DNA of 64,000 bases, taken from contig JALEZF010000071.1 of assembly GCA_022773025.1 (NCBI GenBank), positions 1 through 64,000 on the forward strand. Reading direction: 5' to 3'. The stretch comes from Clostridium sp. Its GTDB lineage: Bacteria; Bacillota; Clostridia; Clostridiales; Clostridiaceae. The translations under genes and the position numbers were made by a program. This document shows, piece by piece, positions 48,368-57,522 of this stretch (its first letter is position 1; each line of letters opens with the position of its first letter). Below the pieces are notes generated by a model. That model ran no database searches, was not told the DNA's origin, and worked only from the letters and a program-made list of their open reading frames with translations.

Positions 48368-48957
48368 TATTTATTACCTCCTTGTAAATTTTCTTTGTAG
48401 AATTTAACCGCCTCATTAACTCCAGTAGTTACTCCCTTTGAAGTTATTGTTGCACCTGTTATAGCTTTGATTTGACTGTCATTTCCTTCAGTCTTTACAA
48501 CTTCTATGTCTTTTTCTATAGACTTTCCTGCGTATTGTCCATAGAACTCAGGATTTGTACAGTTTGCACCAAGACCTGCAGTTTCTGATTGAGAAAGTAT
48601 TTGTATTCCTGCAAGCTTTCCTGACTTATCTATTCCAACCATAAGTTGAATTTGTCCGCCATATCCTTTAGAGGATACTTTTATAGCATATCCAACAGAT
48701 TCGCTTCCCTTTTTACCTTCATTTACTTCTAAAACACTTGCTGGTAAACTCATGTCCTTTTTAGTAAAGCTGTCAGCATCAGTAAGTAATGCTTTCATAG
48801 CATTTTCGTTAGCTAGCTTCTCTTGGTTAGCTATGGAATCTTTAGTTACGTTGTAAACAACGCCTAAGATTAATCCAGCTATAGCTGTTATAACTAAAAG
48901 TATTAATCCTAATTGGATTATGCTTTTCTCTTTTTTTACTTCAACTTTATTTTCCAT
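48367..48957 (-). CDS. rnfG: Rnf complex flavoprotein subunit RnfG
   Basis: One N-terminal membrane helix (about 15-37) and an outer FMN-binding domain. The covalent-FMN site ITGATITSKGV (threonine near 176) matches the [ST]GAT[ST] motif recognised by ApbE, whose gene lies in the same group. It is homologous to NqrC. I start at ATG 48957, after GGGGAGG; it overlaps rnfD by 11 bases. Length 196. Confidence 0.95.
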   Translation of the reverse strand: MENKVEVKKEKSIIQLGLILLVITAIAGLILGVVYNVTKDSIANQEKLANENAMKALLTDADSFTKKDMSLPASVLEVNEGKKGSESVGYAIKVSSKGYGGQIQLMVGIDKSGKLAGIQILSQSETAGLGANCTNPEFYGQYAGKSIEKDIEVVKTEGNDSQIKAITGATITSKGVTTGVNEAVKFYKENLQGGNK

Positions 48958-49954
48958 GTTTCTTCGCCTCCCCAAAAGTTCTAGGAGTTGCAAACTTATC
49001 TATTAGTGGAACACATAAGTTCATTATTAATATTGAATAAGAAACACCTTCTGGGTATCCACCTATAGTACGAATTATAGTTGCAATTATACCGCATCCT
49101 AATGCGAATATAACTTGTCCTTTTTTAGTCATTGGTGTAGTTGTATAGTCTGTAGCCATAAATATAGCTCCAAGCATTAATCCACCAGTGAAGATTTCAT
49201 ATAGTCCATTTCCTGTCATGAATCCATTTCTGCCTATAACTGTAGTTAATATAGCTACTGTTCCTATATAAACAACTGGTATTTCCCAAGAAATAACCTT
49301 TCTATATAATAAATATACGAAACCAATTAAAAGTGCTAATGCAGAAGTTTCACCTATACATCCTCCGATGTTTCCGATGAAAGCTTGTGATAAAGTTGGA
49401 AGAGTACCTTCTCCAGCTTTTAATATTGCAAGTGGAGTTGCTGTTGTTACTCCATCAAGAGTCCAAGTAGTCATTGCTATTGGCCATGATGCAAGTAAGA
49501 ATGCTCTTCCTGCTAAAGCTGGGTTTACTATATTTTGTCCAATTCCACCGAATAATTGTTTTACGATTAGAACTGCAAACACAGTACCTACTGCAACCAT
49601 CCAAAGTGGCATAGTTGGAGGAACGTTAAATGCTAAAAGTAATCCTGTTACTACTGCACTTAAATCTCCTACAGTTATATTTTTATGTGTTAATCTCTGC
49701 CATAGGTATTCTGATAAAACAGCAGCTACTACTGCAACTATCATAACTAAAGCAGCTCTCATTTTAAAGAAATATATTCCAGCTAAAGCTGCTGGTAATA
49801 GTGCTATTAAAACATCCCTCATAATAGTTTGCACAGACTCATTAGCTCTTATATGTGGTGATGAAGATAATGTAAGCATTGGCATCTTCAAATTTCCACC
49901 ATTGCTAGTTTGCCCTGCAGTCTTTTGGGATACTGTTGCGGTTGATTCGCTCAT
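48947..49954 (-). CDS. rnfD: Rnf complex membrane flavoprotein subunit RnfD
   Basis: Polytopic membrane subunit homologous to NqrB with about nine helices. The flavinylation motif GVTTATPLAIL (near 180) carries the threonine for a second covalent FMN. It starts at ATG 49954 with AAGGGG eleven bases upstream; an in-frame GTG at 49966 abuts that site and is less likely. The 25-residue polar start (SESTATVSQKTAGQTSNG) is longer than usual. Confidence 0.95.
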   Translation of the reverse strand: MSESTATVSQKTAGQTSNGGNLKMPMLTLSSSPHIRANESVQTIMRDVLIALLPAALAGIYFFKMRAALVMIVAVVAAVLSEYLWQRLTHKNITVGDLSAVVTGLLLAFNVPPTMPLWMVAVGTVFAVLIVKQLFGGIGQNIVNPALAGRAFLLASWPIAMTTWTLDGVTTATPLAILKAGEGTLPTLSQAFIGNIGGCIGETSALALLIGFVYLLYRKVISWEIPVVYIGTVAILTTVIGRNGFMTGNGLYEIFTGGLMLGAIFMATDYTTTPMTKKGQVIFALGCGIIATIIRTIGGYPEGVSYSILIMNLCVPLIDKFATPRTFGEAKKHGK

Positions 49955-49983
49955 TGAAAAAGTCACCCCTTAGTCTATTTTTC

Positions 49984-51306
49984 TTATTTCTTTCTCTTAT
50001 TTGCTAAAACTGCACGTTTAGCAACACGTATTGATTGAAGTATGTTCTTCTTTGCAGGACATACAAATGTACAACATCCACATTCTATACAGTCTAATCC
50101 ATGGAAGCTCTCAAATACTTCTAATTCATTTCTTTGAGATAAGCTTTGAAGCTTAGTTGGTAGAAGATTCATTGGACATGCCTCTACGCACTTTCCACAT
50201 CTTATACAGTTTGAAGTGTCTGGTAATACTGCCATATCCTTTGTAAGAGCTAATATTCCTGATGTTCCCTTTGTAACTGGAATTTCTATAGTACTTATAG
50301 TCATTCCCATCATAGGACCACCTGATATAACTTTAACTGGAGCTTCTTTAAATCCGCCACAAGCTTCTTCGATTAATTCTTGTACTGAAGTTCCAAGCTT
50401 AACCTTAAGGTTCTTTGGCTCTTTTATAGCTTCTCCTGTTACAGTCACTATTCTTTCTATAAGTGGTTCACCTTGAACTACACTCTTATATATTTGATAT
50501 ACTGTACCTACGTTTTGAACTATACATGAAACGTCAGCTGGAAGCTTTCCTGATGGTACTTCTCTCTTAGTTACTGCATAGATCAATTGTTTTTCAGCAC
50601 CTTGTGGGTACTTAGTCTTTAATGCTTTAACTTCGATTCTGCTTTCATTTGCAGTAAGCTTAGTCATAGCTTCTATAGCATCTGGTTTATTGTTTTCTAT
50701 TCCAATATAACCTTTTGCCTCTGGGAATAGTTTTAAGATGATTTTTAGACCTTCAACGATCTTTTGTCCATCTTCAAGCATTAATCTGTGGTCACAAGTT
50801 AAGTAAGGTTCACACTCTGCAGCATTTACTATTATGCTGTCAATAGTTTTGTCCTTAGGTGGAGTTAACTTAACATGAGTTGGGAATGTTGCTCCTCCCA
50901 TACCTACGATACCAGCTTCTTTAATGATTGATACTATCTCATCATTTGAAAGTTTTTCGTAGTCTCTTTCTTCAGCCTTTTCAACTGCTTCATAAAGGTT
51001 ATCGTTTTCTACGATAATTGACATAGCCTTTGTTCCCATTGATGTCATTCTTGGTTCAACATTTTTTACTGTACCGGAAACACTGCTATAAATTGGAGCT
51101 GAGACAAAACCGCCAGCTTCACCAATTTTTTGACCTACTAATACTCTATCTCCTTTTTTTACAAGAGCAGTACATGGTGCCCCTATATGCTGAGATAAAG
51201 GAAATACTAAGTCACCTTTAGGAAGATACTCTTCTATAGGCTTCTTCTCTGTTAAGTGCTTTCCATGAGGTGGATGAACACCTTTTTTAAAAGTTAACAG
51301 TTCCAT
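49984..51306 (-). CDS. rnfC: Rnf complex NADH-binding subunit RnfC
   Basis: 440 residues. It has an N-terminal barrel-sandwich region and the NADH/FMN-binding Rossmann-like part (GIVGMGGATFPTHVKL near 135). An SLBB-like domain follows, then two 4Fe-4S motifs near the end, CIRCGKCVEACPMNL and CIECGCCTFVCPAKK. It exchanges electrons with NAD. It heads the six rnf genes; a promoter candidate lies at 51396-51424, but read-through from apbE is also possible. Confidence 0.97.
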   Translation of the reverse strand: MELLTFKKGVHPPHGKHLTEKKPIEEYLPKGDLVFPLSQHIGAPCTALVKKGDRVLVGQKIGEAGGFVSAPIYSSVSGTVKNVEPRMTSMGTKAMSIIVENDNLYEAVEKAEERDYEKLSNDEIVSIIKEAGIVGMGGATFPTHVKLTPPKDKTIDSIIVNAAECEPYLTCDHRLMLEDGQKIVEGLKIILKLFPEAKGYIGIENNKPDAIEAMTKLTANESRIEVKALKTKYPQGAEKQLIYAVTKREVPSGKLPADVSCIVQNVGTVYQIYKSVVQGEPLIERIVTVTGEAIKEPKNLKVKLGTSVQELIEEACGGFKEAPVKVISGGPMMGMTISTIEIPVTKGTSGILALTKDMAVLPDTSNCIRCGKCVEACPMNLLPTKLQSLSQRNELEVFESFHGLDCIECGCCTFVCPAKKNILQSIRVAKRAVLANKRKK

Positions 51307-51395
51307 TGTATTACTTCCTTTCTTCTTTTATGTTTTGAAAAGTTTTAAAATAATTTTTTAAATTTATATAAAATTTTAAAATATTTATCTTACTC

Positions 51396-51424
51396 ATTAT
51401 AAAACAATATGTTTTATGTTTCTA
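51396..51424 (-). promoter_or_regulatory. Candidate internal promoter for rnfCDGEAB
   Basis: TATAAT at 51401-51396 and TAGAAA (four of six) at 51424-51419, 17 apart, in the 141-base gap between the Gx-type gene and rnfC. Confidence 0.4.
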
Positions 51425-51447
51425 GTAGTTTATGTTAAAAAAAAACT

Positions 51448-51939
51448 TTATTGTATTAATTTTCTTTTTTCTAAATTGTAACAGATAACTCCAGTAAAAT
51501 AACCGGTTATAACTGCTGCTATCATAAGCACTGGAAGATATATATACATTCTAAAGTCTCCAATGACAATTGATGCTATTAAAAGTTGTCCTATATTATG
51601 AAATATGGCACCACCAATGCTTAGCCATGGAATACTTATATCATCTTTAAAATAGTTATATAGAAGTATCATTGCAATATTGCTCAAAAGACCTCCGGCT
51701 AAACTAAAAAAGAACCCAAATATATTTCCTCCAAAAATCGAACCTATAAGTGTCCTTAGTACCATTATTGTTATAGCTTCTTTTCCTCCAAAGGTTACAA
51801 GAACAAATAATGATACAGCATTAGCTAGTCCAAGTTTAATTCCTGGAAATATAACTGGTATTCGTGCTTCAATAACATGTACTACTAAGGCTATGCCTAG
51901 CAGCATGCTGAGGTACAATAATTTATTTATTTTTTTCAT
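51448..51939 (-). CDS. Gx transporter family membrane protein (Hpre_diP_synt_I type)
   Basis: About 163 residues with five hydrophobic segments. The family signature VIEARIPVIFPGIKLGLANAVSL and GGLLSNIAMILLYNY are visible. Members were once annotated as heptaprenyl diphosphate synthase component I but look like ECF-type S-component or small transport proteins. They are often found next to ApbE, NusG-domain-II proteins and Rnf, which suggests a role in flavinylation-linked electron transport. The start is ATG 51939; an in-frame GTG at 51948 is also possible. Confidence 0.85.
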   Translation of the reverse strand: MKKINKLLYLSMLLGIALVVHVIEARIPVIFPGIKLGLANAVSLFVLVTFGGKEAITIMVLRTLIGSIFGGNIFGFFFSLAGGLLSNIAMILLYNYFKDDISIPWLSIGGAIFHNIGQLLIASIVIGDFRMYIYLPVLMIAAVITGYFTGVICYNLEKRKLIQ

Positions 51940-51953
51940 ATTCTGCACCAGCC

Positions 51954-52334
51954 TTAGTAAGTTGCCCCATCGATTTCATCTTGGGTTCCTGATATCTTTA
52001 TATATGTTTTATGTGGAATACAAACTGCCATCTCTCCTTTTTTCGAGAGCCATCCTGTCTTTACACAAACATCATCCTTGCAGTTTGCTTCTTTAAACCT
52101 AACTCTTCCCTTTTCAACGAGAATCACATTGTAGTCCTCATCTCCAACGGTAATTTCTTTTGGATTCTCTACATCCTGTAAGTCTATAGTATACATCAGT
52201 ACTCCATCTTTGTACACTTCCGCCTTGGCCCCGCTATCACTGCTGTCCTGTAGAAAATAATAGGCTACAGATGCTATGCTTGCTATAAACACAGTTATTG
52301 TGAGCATCAAGACAAATCTATCTCCACGCTTCAT
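51954..52334 (-). CDS. NusG domain II-containing protein
   Basis: 126 residues: one N-terminal membrane helix (about 7-28), then a small beta domain. The conserved block CKDDVCVKTGWLSKKGEM ends in VCIPHK. The cysteine pattern is typical of extracytoplasmic NusG-II proteins, which lack the transcription function of NusG. These genes co-occur with ApbE and Rnf. The ATG overlaps the apbE end by 17 bases, with AAGGAG upstream. Confidence 0.87.
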   Translation of the reverse strand: MKRGDRFVLMLTITVFIASIASVAYYFLQDSSDSGAKAEVYKDGVLMYTIDLQDVENPKEITVGDEDYNVILVEKGRVRFKEANCKDDVCVKTGWLSKKGEMAVCIPHKTYIKISGTQDEIDGATY

Positions 52335-53358
52335 GAGAGTACTCCTTATTAGTTATATTAAAATTACTTTCATTTATACCTGATGAGGTGTAAATCTTGT
52401 TATCATCAGTTACAATAATGGCATCTACTCCATCTATGGATTCTATGAGCTTCATGGCTTTATCTACACCCATAACATAAGTGGCTGTAGATAATGCATC
52501 TCCATCTATTGATTTGTCAGATATTATTGTAGAGCTTATTATTCCATTTTCTGATGGATATCCTGTGCTTGGGTCCATTATATGATGATACCTCTTACCA
52601 TCTTTTTCAAAGTACCTCTCATAGTTTCCTGAAGTAACAACGGATTTATCTTTTACCTTTACAACGCCAAAGAATTCTCCTTGATCTTTTTTAGGATCTT
52701 GAATACCTATGTTTAAAGCTTCCTTTCCATCTTTGCTGCCATAAACATAAAGGTTTCCACCTAAATTTATCATAGCACTATCTATTTTATACTTTTTCAA
52801 TATATTTACAAGTTCATCCGCCGCATATCCCTTAGCTATACCGCCCAAATCTATAGCCATTCCCTTTTCTTTAAGGTATACACTACTTTTTTCTTTATTT
52901 ATCTCTATATTCTTATAATTAACTTCTTTTAACGCTTCATCTATCTCTGATTTTTCTGGCACTCTCTCATTTTCAGTTCCTATTGCCCATAAAGCATCAA
53001 CTGGTCTTATAGAAATATCAAAACATCCCTTACTAAACTGTCCATAGTATAGACCTCTCTCTATTACTTCTAGTATAGAACTACTTACTGTAGTTGGTTT
53101 AATACCTGCTTCTTTATTTATTTTAGATATTTCGCTATCTTCTATATTAAGAGACATACTCTTTTCTATTTCATCAATCTTTTTTATAGATTCTTCAATG
53201 GCCTTTTCTCCATCTTTACCGTAATATTTTAAGCTTATTATAGTTCCCATCATGAAAGTATCCTTAGAATACTCTTTTGACTTTCTATTGCATCCTGCTA
53301 GTGGCAGTAAAACTATTAAGATTAAACTCAGGCTTATAAATTTACATGTTTTCTTCAT
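52318..53358 (-). CDS. apbE: FAD:protein FMN transferase (ApbE lipoprotein)
   Basis: Lipoprotein that attaches FMN covalently to threonine in RnfG and RnfD type proteins. A signal peptide ends in the lipobox LPLAGC (cysteine near 23). The ApbE fold shows MMGTIISLKYYG, IDLGGIAKGYAADEL, LINLGGNLY-like NLGGNLYVYG, and HIMDPSTGYPSENG near 255. It is the first gene of the apbE-NusG2-Gx-rnf series, a direct functional link. The start at ATG 53358 fits the signal peptide; a TTG at 53379 adds seven residues without better support. Confidence 0.94.
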   Translation of the reverse strand: MKKTCKFISLSLILIVLLPLAGCNRKSKEYSKDTFMMGTIISLKYYGKDGEKAIEESIKKIDEIEKSMSLNIEDSEISKINKEAGIKPTTVSSSILEVIERGLYYGQFSKGCFDISIRPVDALWAIGTENERVPEKSEIDEALKEVNYKNIEINKEKSSVYLKEKGMAIDLGGIAKGYAADELVNILKKYKIDSAMINLGGNLYVYGSKDGKEALNIGIQDPKKDQGEFFGVVKVKDKSVVTSGNYERYFEKDGKRYHHIMDPSTGYPSENGIISSTIISDKSIDGDALSTATYVMGVDKAMKLIESIDGVDAIIVTDDNKIYTSSGINESNFNITNKEYSHEAWR

Positions 53359-53487
53359 AATTTTTAATAACCACCTCAAAAAATACTTTTTTCCACAGCT
53401 AAGAGTTATTACTTATCATATTATACAATATTTTTTTTCTTATATCCATATATTATAACATATTTTTTGAAAATTCTATAATAACGA

Positions 53488-53524
53488 ATTAAAGCCTAAG
53501 AACCAATTTAAGCGGTTCTTAGGC
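53488..53524 (-). terminator. Terminator of the split transketolase genes
   Basis: GCCTAAGAACC (53494-53504) pairs perfectly with GGTTCTTAGGC (53514-53524) around a nine-base loop. TTTAATT follows on the minus strand. Confidence 0.75.
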
Positions 53525-53555
53525 CATTAATTACATATATTTATATATTTTCATG

Positions 53556-54494
53556 CTATTTTATAGCTAATCCTCTTTTTACCACCTTAACTATATCTTC
53601 AGCAGTTAATTCGTAAGCTTTTAATAATTCAGCTGGCTTTCCACTTTCCCCAAAAGTATCTTTAACTCCTACTTTTAGAACTGGAACTGGATGATTTTCG
53701 CATACAACTTCGCTTACTGCACTTCCAAGACCACCAATTATAGAGTGCTCTTCTGCAGTTACTATTAAACCAGTTTCTCTTGCAGCATTTACTATCGCTT
53801 CTGTATCTATTGGCTTAATTGTATGTATGTTTATAACCTTAACCTTTATTCCTTCTTCTGCCAACATATTGTAAGCTTCAAGAGCAGCATCAACCATTAT
53901 ACCAGTAGCTATGATTGTTGCTTCCTTACCCTCTCTTAGGGTAACAGCTTTACCTATTTCAAATTTGTATCCTTCAAAATCACTTACAGTGTTTACTGCA
54001 GCTCTTCCAAGTCTAACATAACAAGGTCCGTTTAATTCTGAAATAGCTTTTATAGCAGCTTCTGTTTCTATATCGTCTGCTGGACATAATACTGTCATTC
54101 CAGGTATTGTTCTCATTAAAGCTACATCTTCTATTGATTGGTGAGTTGCACCGTCTTCTCCAACAGTTAATCCTGCGTGAGTTGCACATATCTTTACGTT
54201 TAAGTGAGGATATCCTATAGAGTTTCTGATTTGCTCAAAACCTCTTCCTGCAGCAAACATAGCGAAAGTACTTACAAATGGAATCTTTCCACAAGTAGAC
54301 ATACCAGCTGCCACTGACATCATGTTAGCTTCTGCAATACCCATGTTGAAAAATCTTTCTGGATATTCTCCTTTGAAATCTGCTGTCTTTGTTGACTTTG
54401 ATAGGTCAGCGTCCATTACAACTACGTTTTTATTTTCTCCACCTAGTGCTTTTAATGCTTTTCCATAAGCCTCTCTAGTAGCCATCTTTGCCAT
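53556..54494 (-). CDS. Transketolase, C-terminal half
   Basis: 312-residue subunit with the pyrimidine-binding and C-terminal transketolase domains: DADLSKSTKTADF, FFNMGIAEANMMSVAAGMS, and the histidine-rich THAGLTVGEDGATHQSIEDVA split over two lines, then GPCYVRLGR. With the N-terminal subunit it moves two-carbon ketol units in the pentose phosphate pathway, the usual source of ribose in clostridia that lack the oxidative branch. Its ATG overlaps the stop of the N-terminal gene (TAATG). GGAGG precedes it. Confidence 0.95.
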   Translation of the reverse strand: MAKMATREAYGKALKALGGENKNVVVMDADLSKSTKTADFKGEYPERFFNMGIAEANMMSVAAGMSTCGKIPFVSTFAMFAAGRGFEQIRNSIGYPHLNVKICATHAGLTVGEDGATHQSIEDVALMRTIPGMTVLCPADDIETEAAIKAISELNGPCYVRLGRAAVNTVSDFEGYKFEIGKAVTLREGKEATIIATGIMVDAALEAYNMLAEEGIKVKVINIHTIKPIDTEAIVNAARETGLIVTAEEHSIIGGLGSAVSEVVCENHPVPVLKVGVKDTFGESGKPAELLKAYELTAEDIVKVVKRGLAIK

Positions 54495-55318
54495 TAGTTT
54501 TCACCTCCGATTTCTTTTATAGCAATTTCACATTGCTCCTTGCTTGGAGCAGTTCCATGCCATCCAGCTTGATTCTCCATGAATGATACACCCTTACCTT
54601 TTACAGTGTGGCATACTACTGCAGTTGGCTGTCCCTTAGTGTTCTTAGCTTCATCTATAGCCTTTTGTACAGCTTCTAAATCATGTCCGTCTATTTCTAT
54701 AACGTGCCATCCGAAAGCTTTAAACTTTTGGTCTATTGGACCTGGATTCATTACGTCTTCGCACTTTCCATCTATTTGTAATCCGTTTGAATCAATAAAT
54801 GCTGTTAAATTATCTAGTTTGTAATGAGCTGCACACATTGCTGCCTCCCAAACTTGACCTTCTTCAAGCTCTCCATCTCCTAATAGAGAATATACTCTGT
54901 ATGATTTATTATCACATTTTCCAGCTAAGGCCATTCCTACCGCTACAGAAATTCCCTGTCCTAATGATCCAGTTGACATATCAACTCCTGGAACATCATT
55001 CATGTTTGGATGTCCTTGGAGCATAGATCCAATCTTTCTTAATGTGTGAAGTTCATCAACATTGAAGAAACCTCTTCTTGCTAAAGCACTGTATAGTACT
55101 GGAGCTGCGTGGCCTTTAGATAGTACAAATCTATCTCTCTCTGGGTCTCTTGGTTTTTCTGGATTGATATTCATCTCATTAAAATATAGTGTTGTTAAAA
55201 TTTCTACTGCTGAAAGAGATCCACCTGGGTGACCAGATGCTGATTCAGTTAGCATTGTAACTATATCTTTTCTTATTACCTTTGCTATTTCTTGTAATTC
55301 GTTAATATTCTTTTTCAC
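54494..55318 (-). CDS. Transketolase, N-terminal half
   Basis: 274-residue TPP-binding subunit with SGHPGGSLSAVEILTTLY, DRFVLSKGHAAPVLYSAL and the ThDP motif GDGELEEGQVWEA...N (near 150-180). The start is GTG 55318, with AGGAGG nine bases upstream; the GTG at 55327 overlaps that site. The pair forms its own two-gene unit, ending at the hairpin 53494-53524. Splitting of transketolase into two genes is widespread in clostridia and archaea. 1-deoxyxylulose-5-phosphate synthase is excluded by length and motifs. Confidence 0.95.
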   Translation of the reverse strand: MKKNINELQEIAKVIRKDIVTMLTESASGHPGGSLSAVEILTTLYFNEMNINPEKPRDPERDRFVLSKGHAAPVLYSALARRGFFNVDELHTLRKIGSMLQGHPNMNDVPGVDMSTGSLGQGISVAVGMALAGKCDNKSYRVYSLLGDGELEEGQVWEAAMCAAHYKLDNLTAFIDSNGLQIDGKCEDVMNPGPIDQKFKAFGWHVIEIDGHDLEAVQKAIDEAKNTKGQPTAVVCHTVKGKGVSFMENQAGWHGTAPSKEQCEIAIKEIGGEN

Positions 55319-55447
55319 AGCAAACACCTCCTAAGTTTTTTGATAATCCATTGTTATCATATTTCAAAATAATTTACTATTTTTTTAGTACGTAGTAAAG
55401 TTATTTTTTATCCATCTAATATTCTACCATAAAATTATAACTTAAAT

Positions 55448-55483
55448 ACAAAAAAAGTGCCAAGAAATATTTCTTGACACTTT
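55448..55483 (-). terminator. Terminator of the mazEF pair
   Basis: AAAGTGCCAAGAAAT pairs with ATTTCTTGACACTTT by strand with one mismatch (55454-55483). TTTTTTTGTAT follows on the minus strand. Confidence 0.85.
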
Positions 55484-55501
55484 GTTACGGTATTTTTATT
55501 T

Positions 55502-55852
55502 TCACAGACCTACGCTTATCAAAAGAGCCTTATCTACTTTTTCCATATCACTATCAGTCATATGACCTATCTTCTCTTTTAATCTTCGCTTATCTAGGGT
55601 ACGTATTTGTTCTAGTAAAACTACTGAATCCTTGTTTAATCCATATTCTTCAGAGGATATCTCCACATGGGTTGGTAACTTTGCTTTATTGATTTGAGAT
55701 GTTATAGCCCCAACGATAACTGTTGGACTGTATTTGTTTCCCACATCATTCTGCAATATGATAACTGGCCTTATGCCTCCTTGTTCAGAGCCGACAACTG
55801 GGCTAAGGTCTGCATAAAAGATATCTCCCCTTTTCACCACCATCATTGCCAT
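55502..55852 (-). CDS. mazF: MazF/NdoA-type mRNA endoribonuclease toxin
   Basis: 116-residue PemK/MazF toxin: [21 protein letters not shown] at the start (catalytic arginine in [12 protein letters not shown]), [12 protein letters not shown] with the catalytic threonine/serine, and [15 protein letters not shown]. It is close to Bacillus EndoA, which cuts mRNA at UACAU. The start is ATG 55852, which gives the usual clostridial MA-x-MVVKRGD beginning; the gene overlaps the antitoxin by 50 bases in another frame. The pair directly follows alr, as in Bacillus. Confidence 0.95.
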   Translation of the reverse strand: MAMMVVKRGDIFYADLSPVVGSEQGGIRPVIILQNDVGNKYSPTVIVGAITSQINKAKLPTHVEISSEEYGLNKDSVVLLEQIRTLDKRRLKEKIGHMTDSDMEKVDKALLISVGL

Positions 55853-56108
55853 TAAATATATCACTCTCCGAAAGCCATGACTCATATTTTATACATTCTT
55901 CTAATTCATAAGTACAGCTTATTTCTGAAAACTCTAAATTTATAGAAGCCATCTCTGCGTATCCTCGTTTTAAGTCTTCCGCTTCATATTTTTTATCGTC
56001 CATATATACTATTAATCTATCATTTAAAAATTGATTGTTTTTTTGATTATTGTCTTTGTTTTTTTGTTTATCAGAGAGGTTTTTAATTCCTAACTTTGAA
56101 TACGACAT
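55803..56108 (-). CDS. mazE: Antitoxin of the MazF-type toxin
   Basis: 101 residues. A polar, lysine- and asparagine-rich start (1-28) is followed by a short strand/helix region ([15 protein letters not shown]) and the conserved [15 protein letters not shown] seen in EndoAI-type antitoxins. An acidic, toxin-wrapping C-terminal part comes next ([18 protein letters not shown]). The last 17 residues are read from within the toxin gene. GGGGG lies 12 bases before the ATG. The N-terminal ribbon-helix-helix is not obvious, so DNA binding is uncertain. Confidence 0.8.
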   Translation of the reverse strand: MSYSKLGIKNLSDKQKNKDNNQKNNQFLNDRLIVYMDDKKYEAEDLKRGYAEMASINLEFSEISCTYELEECIKYESWLSESDIFNGNDGGEKGRYLLCRP

Positions 56109-56314
56109 TTTAATACATTACCCCCTATATTCCTTAGCGAAAATATGTATATTACAATTATATTGCTTTTTTTGTCAGTATGTCAAAGACTTTAGGAAAA
56201 TTCCCACAAATATTAATTTATTTTTTGCATTTTATACATAAGATTGACTATACATTGTCTTATTTAAAGAGATTCTTGTAGAATTACACTGCCAATAAAT
56301 CCACATACGTCTAC

Positions 56315-57475
56315 CTATACATAATTCCTAATCTTCACTATCTCTCCATCCCTTATGTATACTCTCGGAACTCTCTTGCTTATCATGCATATCACTTCAT
56401 AACTTATTGTCCCTATTATTTCTGCCATGTCCTCAGCATCAAACTTTACTCCATTTTCTTCTCCAAGCAGTATTACTTCATCTCCTTCTTTAACTTGTCC
56501 AATGTCTGTTACATCAATCATACATTGATCCATGCATATAGCTCCTACTACTGGTGCCAATTCCCCATTGATTATTACCTTGGCCTTATTTAGCATCTGT
56601 CTTGAGTATCCATCAGCATAACCTATGGGAATTGTTGCGATTATACTCTCTCGTTCCGTATGAAATCTTCTTCCGTAACTTATGTATTCTCCTTTAGGTA
56701 CAGTCTTCACGTATGAAATATTTGCTTTTAATGTAAGGACTCTTTTCAAATCCAGCTTATCTCTGTTTACCTCATAAGATGGGTAATATCCGTATAATAA
56801 AATTCCTGGTCTCACTCCATCAAAATAGGCATCTGGCATATCTATTATAGCAGCACTATTAGCTATATGTTTTTTCCCTACATTGACCCCTCTTTTTTCT
56901 AAAGTATCACAAAACCAATTGAATTTCTCTATCTGCTCTAAAGTATAACTCTTATCAGCTTCATCAGCTGTCGCAAAGTGGGTGAATATAGCTTCTATAT
57001 CTACATTTGGAAGTTTGCTTAAAGCTTCTATTTCATCTAATCCTTGCTCTGTAGGTAAAAATCCTATTCTCCCCATTCCTGTATCTACTGCAACATGTAT
57101 TTTTACTCTCTTATTTAGAGATTGTGCTTCTTTTGATAGTTCAGCAGCGCACTCATAGGTGTACACCGTTTGTTCTATATCGTTTATTATAAGTTTTTTG
57201 GCAAAGCTTAAAGGAGTGTATCCTAATATTACTATAGGCGTATCTATACCGCTATCTCTAAGTTCTAGTGCTTCTGTTATTACTGCAACTCCAAGCTTCG
57301 TTGCGCCTCCCTTTATTAAAGTTGTGGCTACATCTAAAGCTCCATGACCATAGGCATCAGCCTTAAGGACTGCTATTATTTCTTTTCCCTTACATAGTTT
57401 AGCGATTTCTTTCATATTATGCTCTAAATTATTTAAATCTATTTCTGCCCAAGTAGGCCTTATGTTCTCAATCAC
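56315..57475 (-). CDS. alr: Alanine racemase
   Basis: PLP enzyme converting L- to D-alanine for peptidoglycan. It has the PLP lysine in [12 protein letters not shown] (residue 38 region), the DTGMGRIGF motif, [20 protein letters not shown], and the catalytic tyrosine region [10 protein letters not shown] with the carboxyl-proximal [10 protein letters not shown]. The start is GTG with GAGGAGG upstream. The length of 386 is normal. The order gerS-alr (gerS before alr in the direction of transcription) also occurs in Clostridioides difficile, where alr2 adjoins gerS. Confidence 0.97.
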   Translation of the reverse strand: MIENIRPTWAEIDLNNLEHNMKEIAKLCKGKEIIAVLKADAYGHGALDVATTLIKGGATKLGVAVITEALELRDSGIDTPIVILGYTPLSFAKKLIINDIEQTVYTYECAAELSKEAQSLNKRVKIHVAVDTGMGRIGFLPTEQGLDEIEALSKLPNVDIEAIFTHFATADEADKSYTLEQIEKFNWFCDTLEKRGVNVGKKHIANSAAIIDMPDAYFDGVRPGILLYGYYPSYEVNRDKLDLKRVLTLKANISYVKTVPKGEYISYGRRFHTERESIIATIPIGYADGYSRQMLNKAKVIINGELAPVVGAICMDQCMIDVTDIGQVKEGDEVILLGEENGVKFDAEDMAEIIGTISYEVICMISKRVPRVYIRDGEIVKIRNYV

Positions 57476-57522
57476 TTATAGTTCCTCCTCATTACCTACG
57501 CCGTCAAACCTTTATTCCTACG

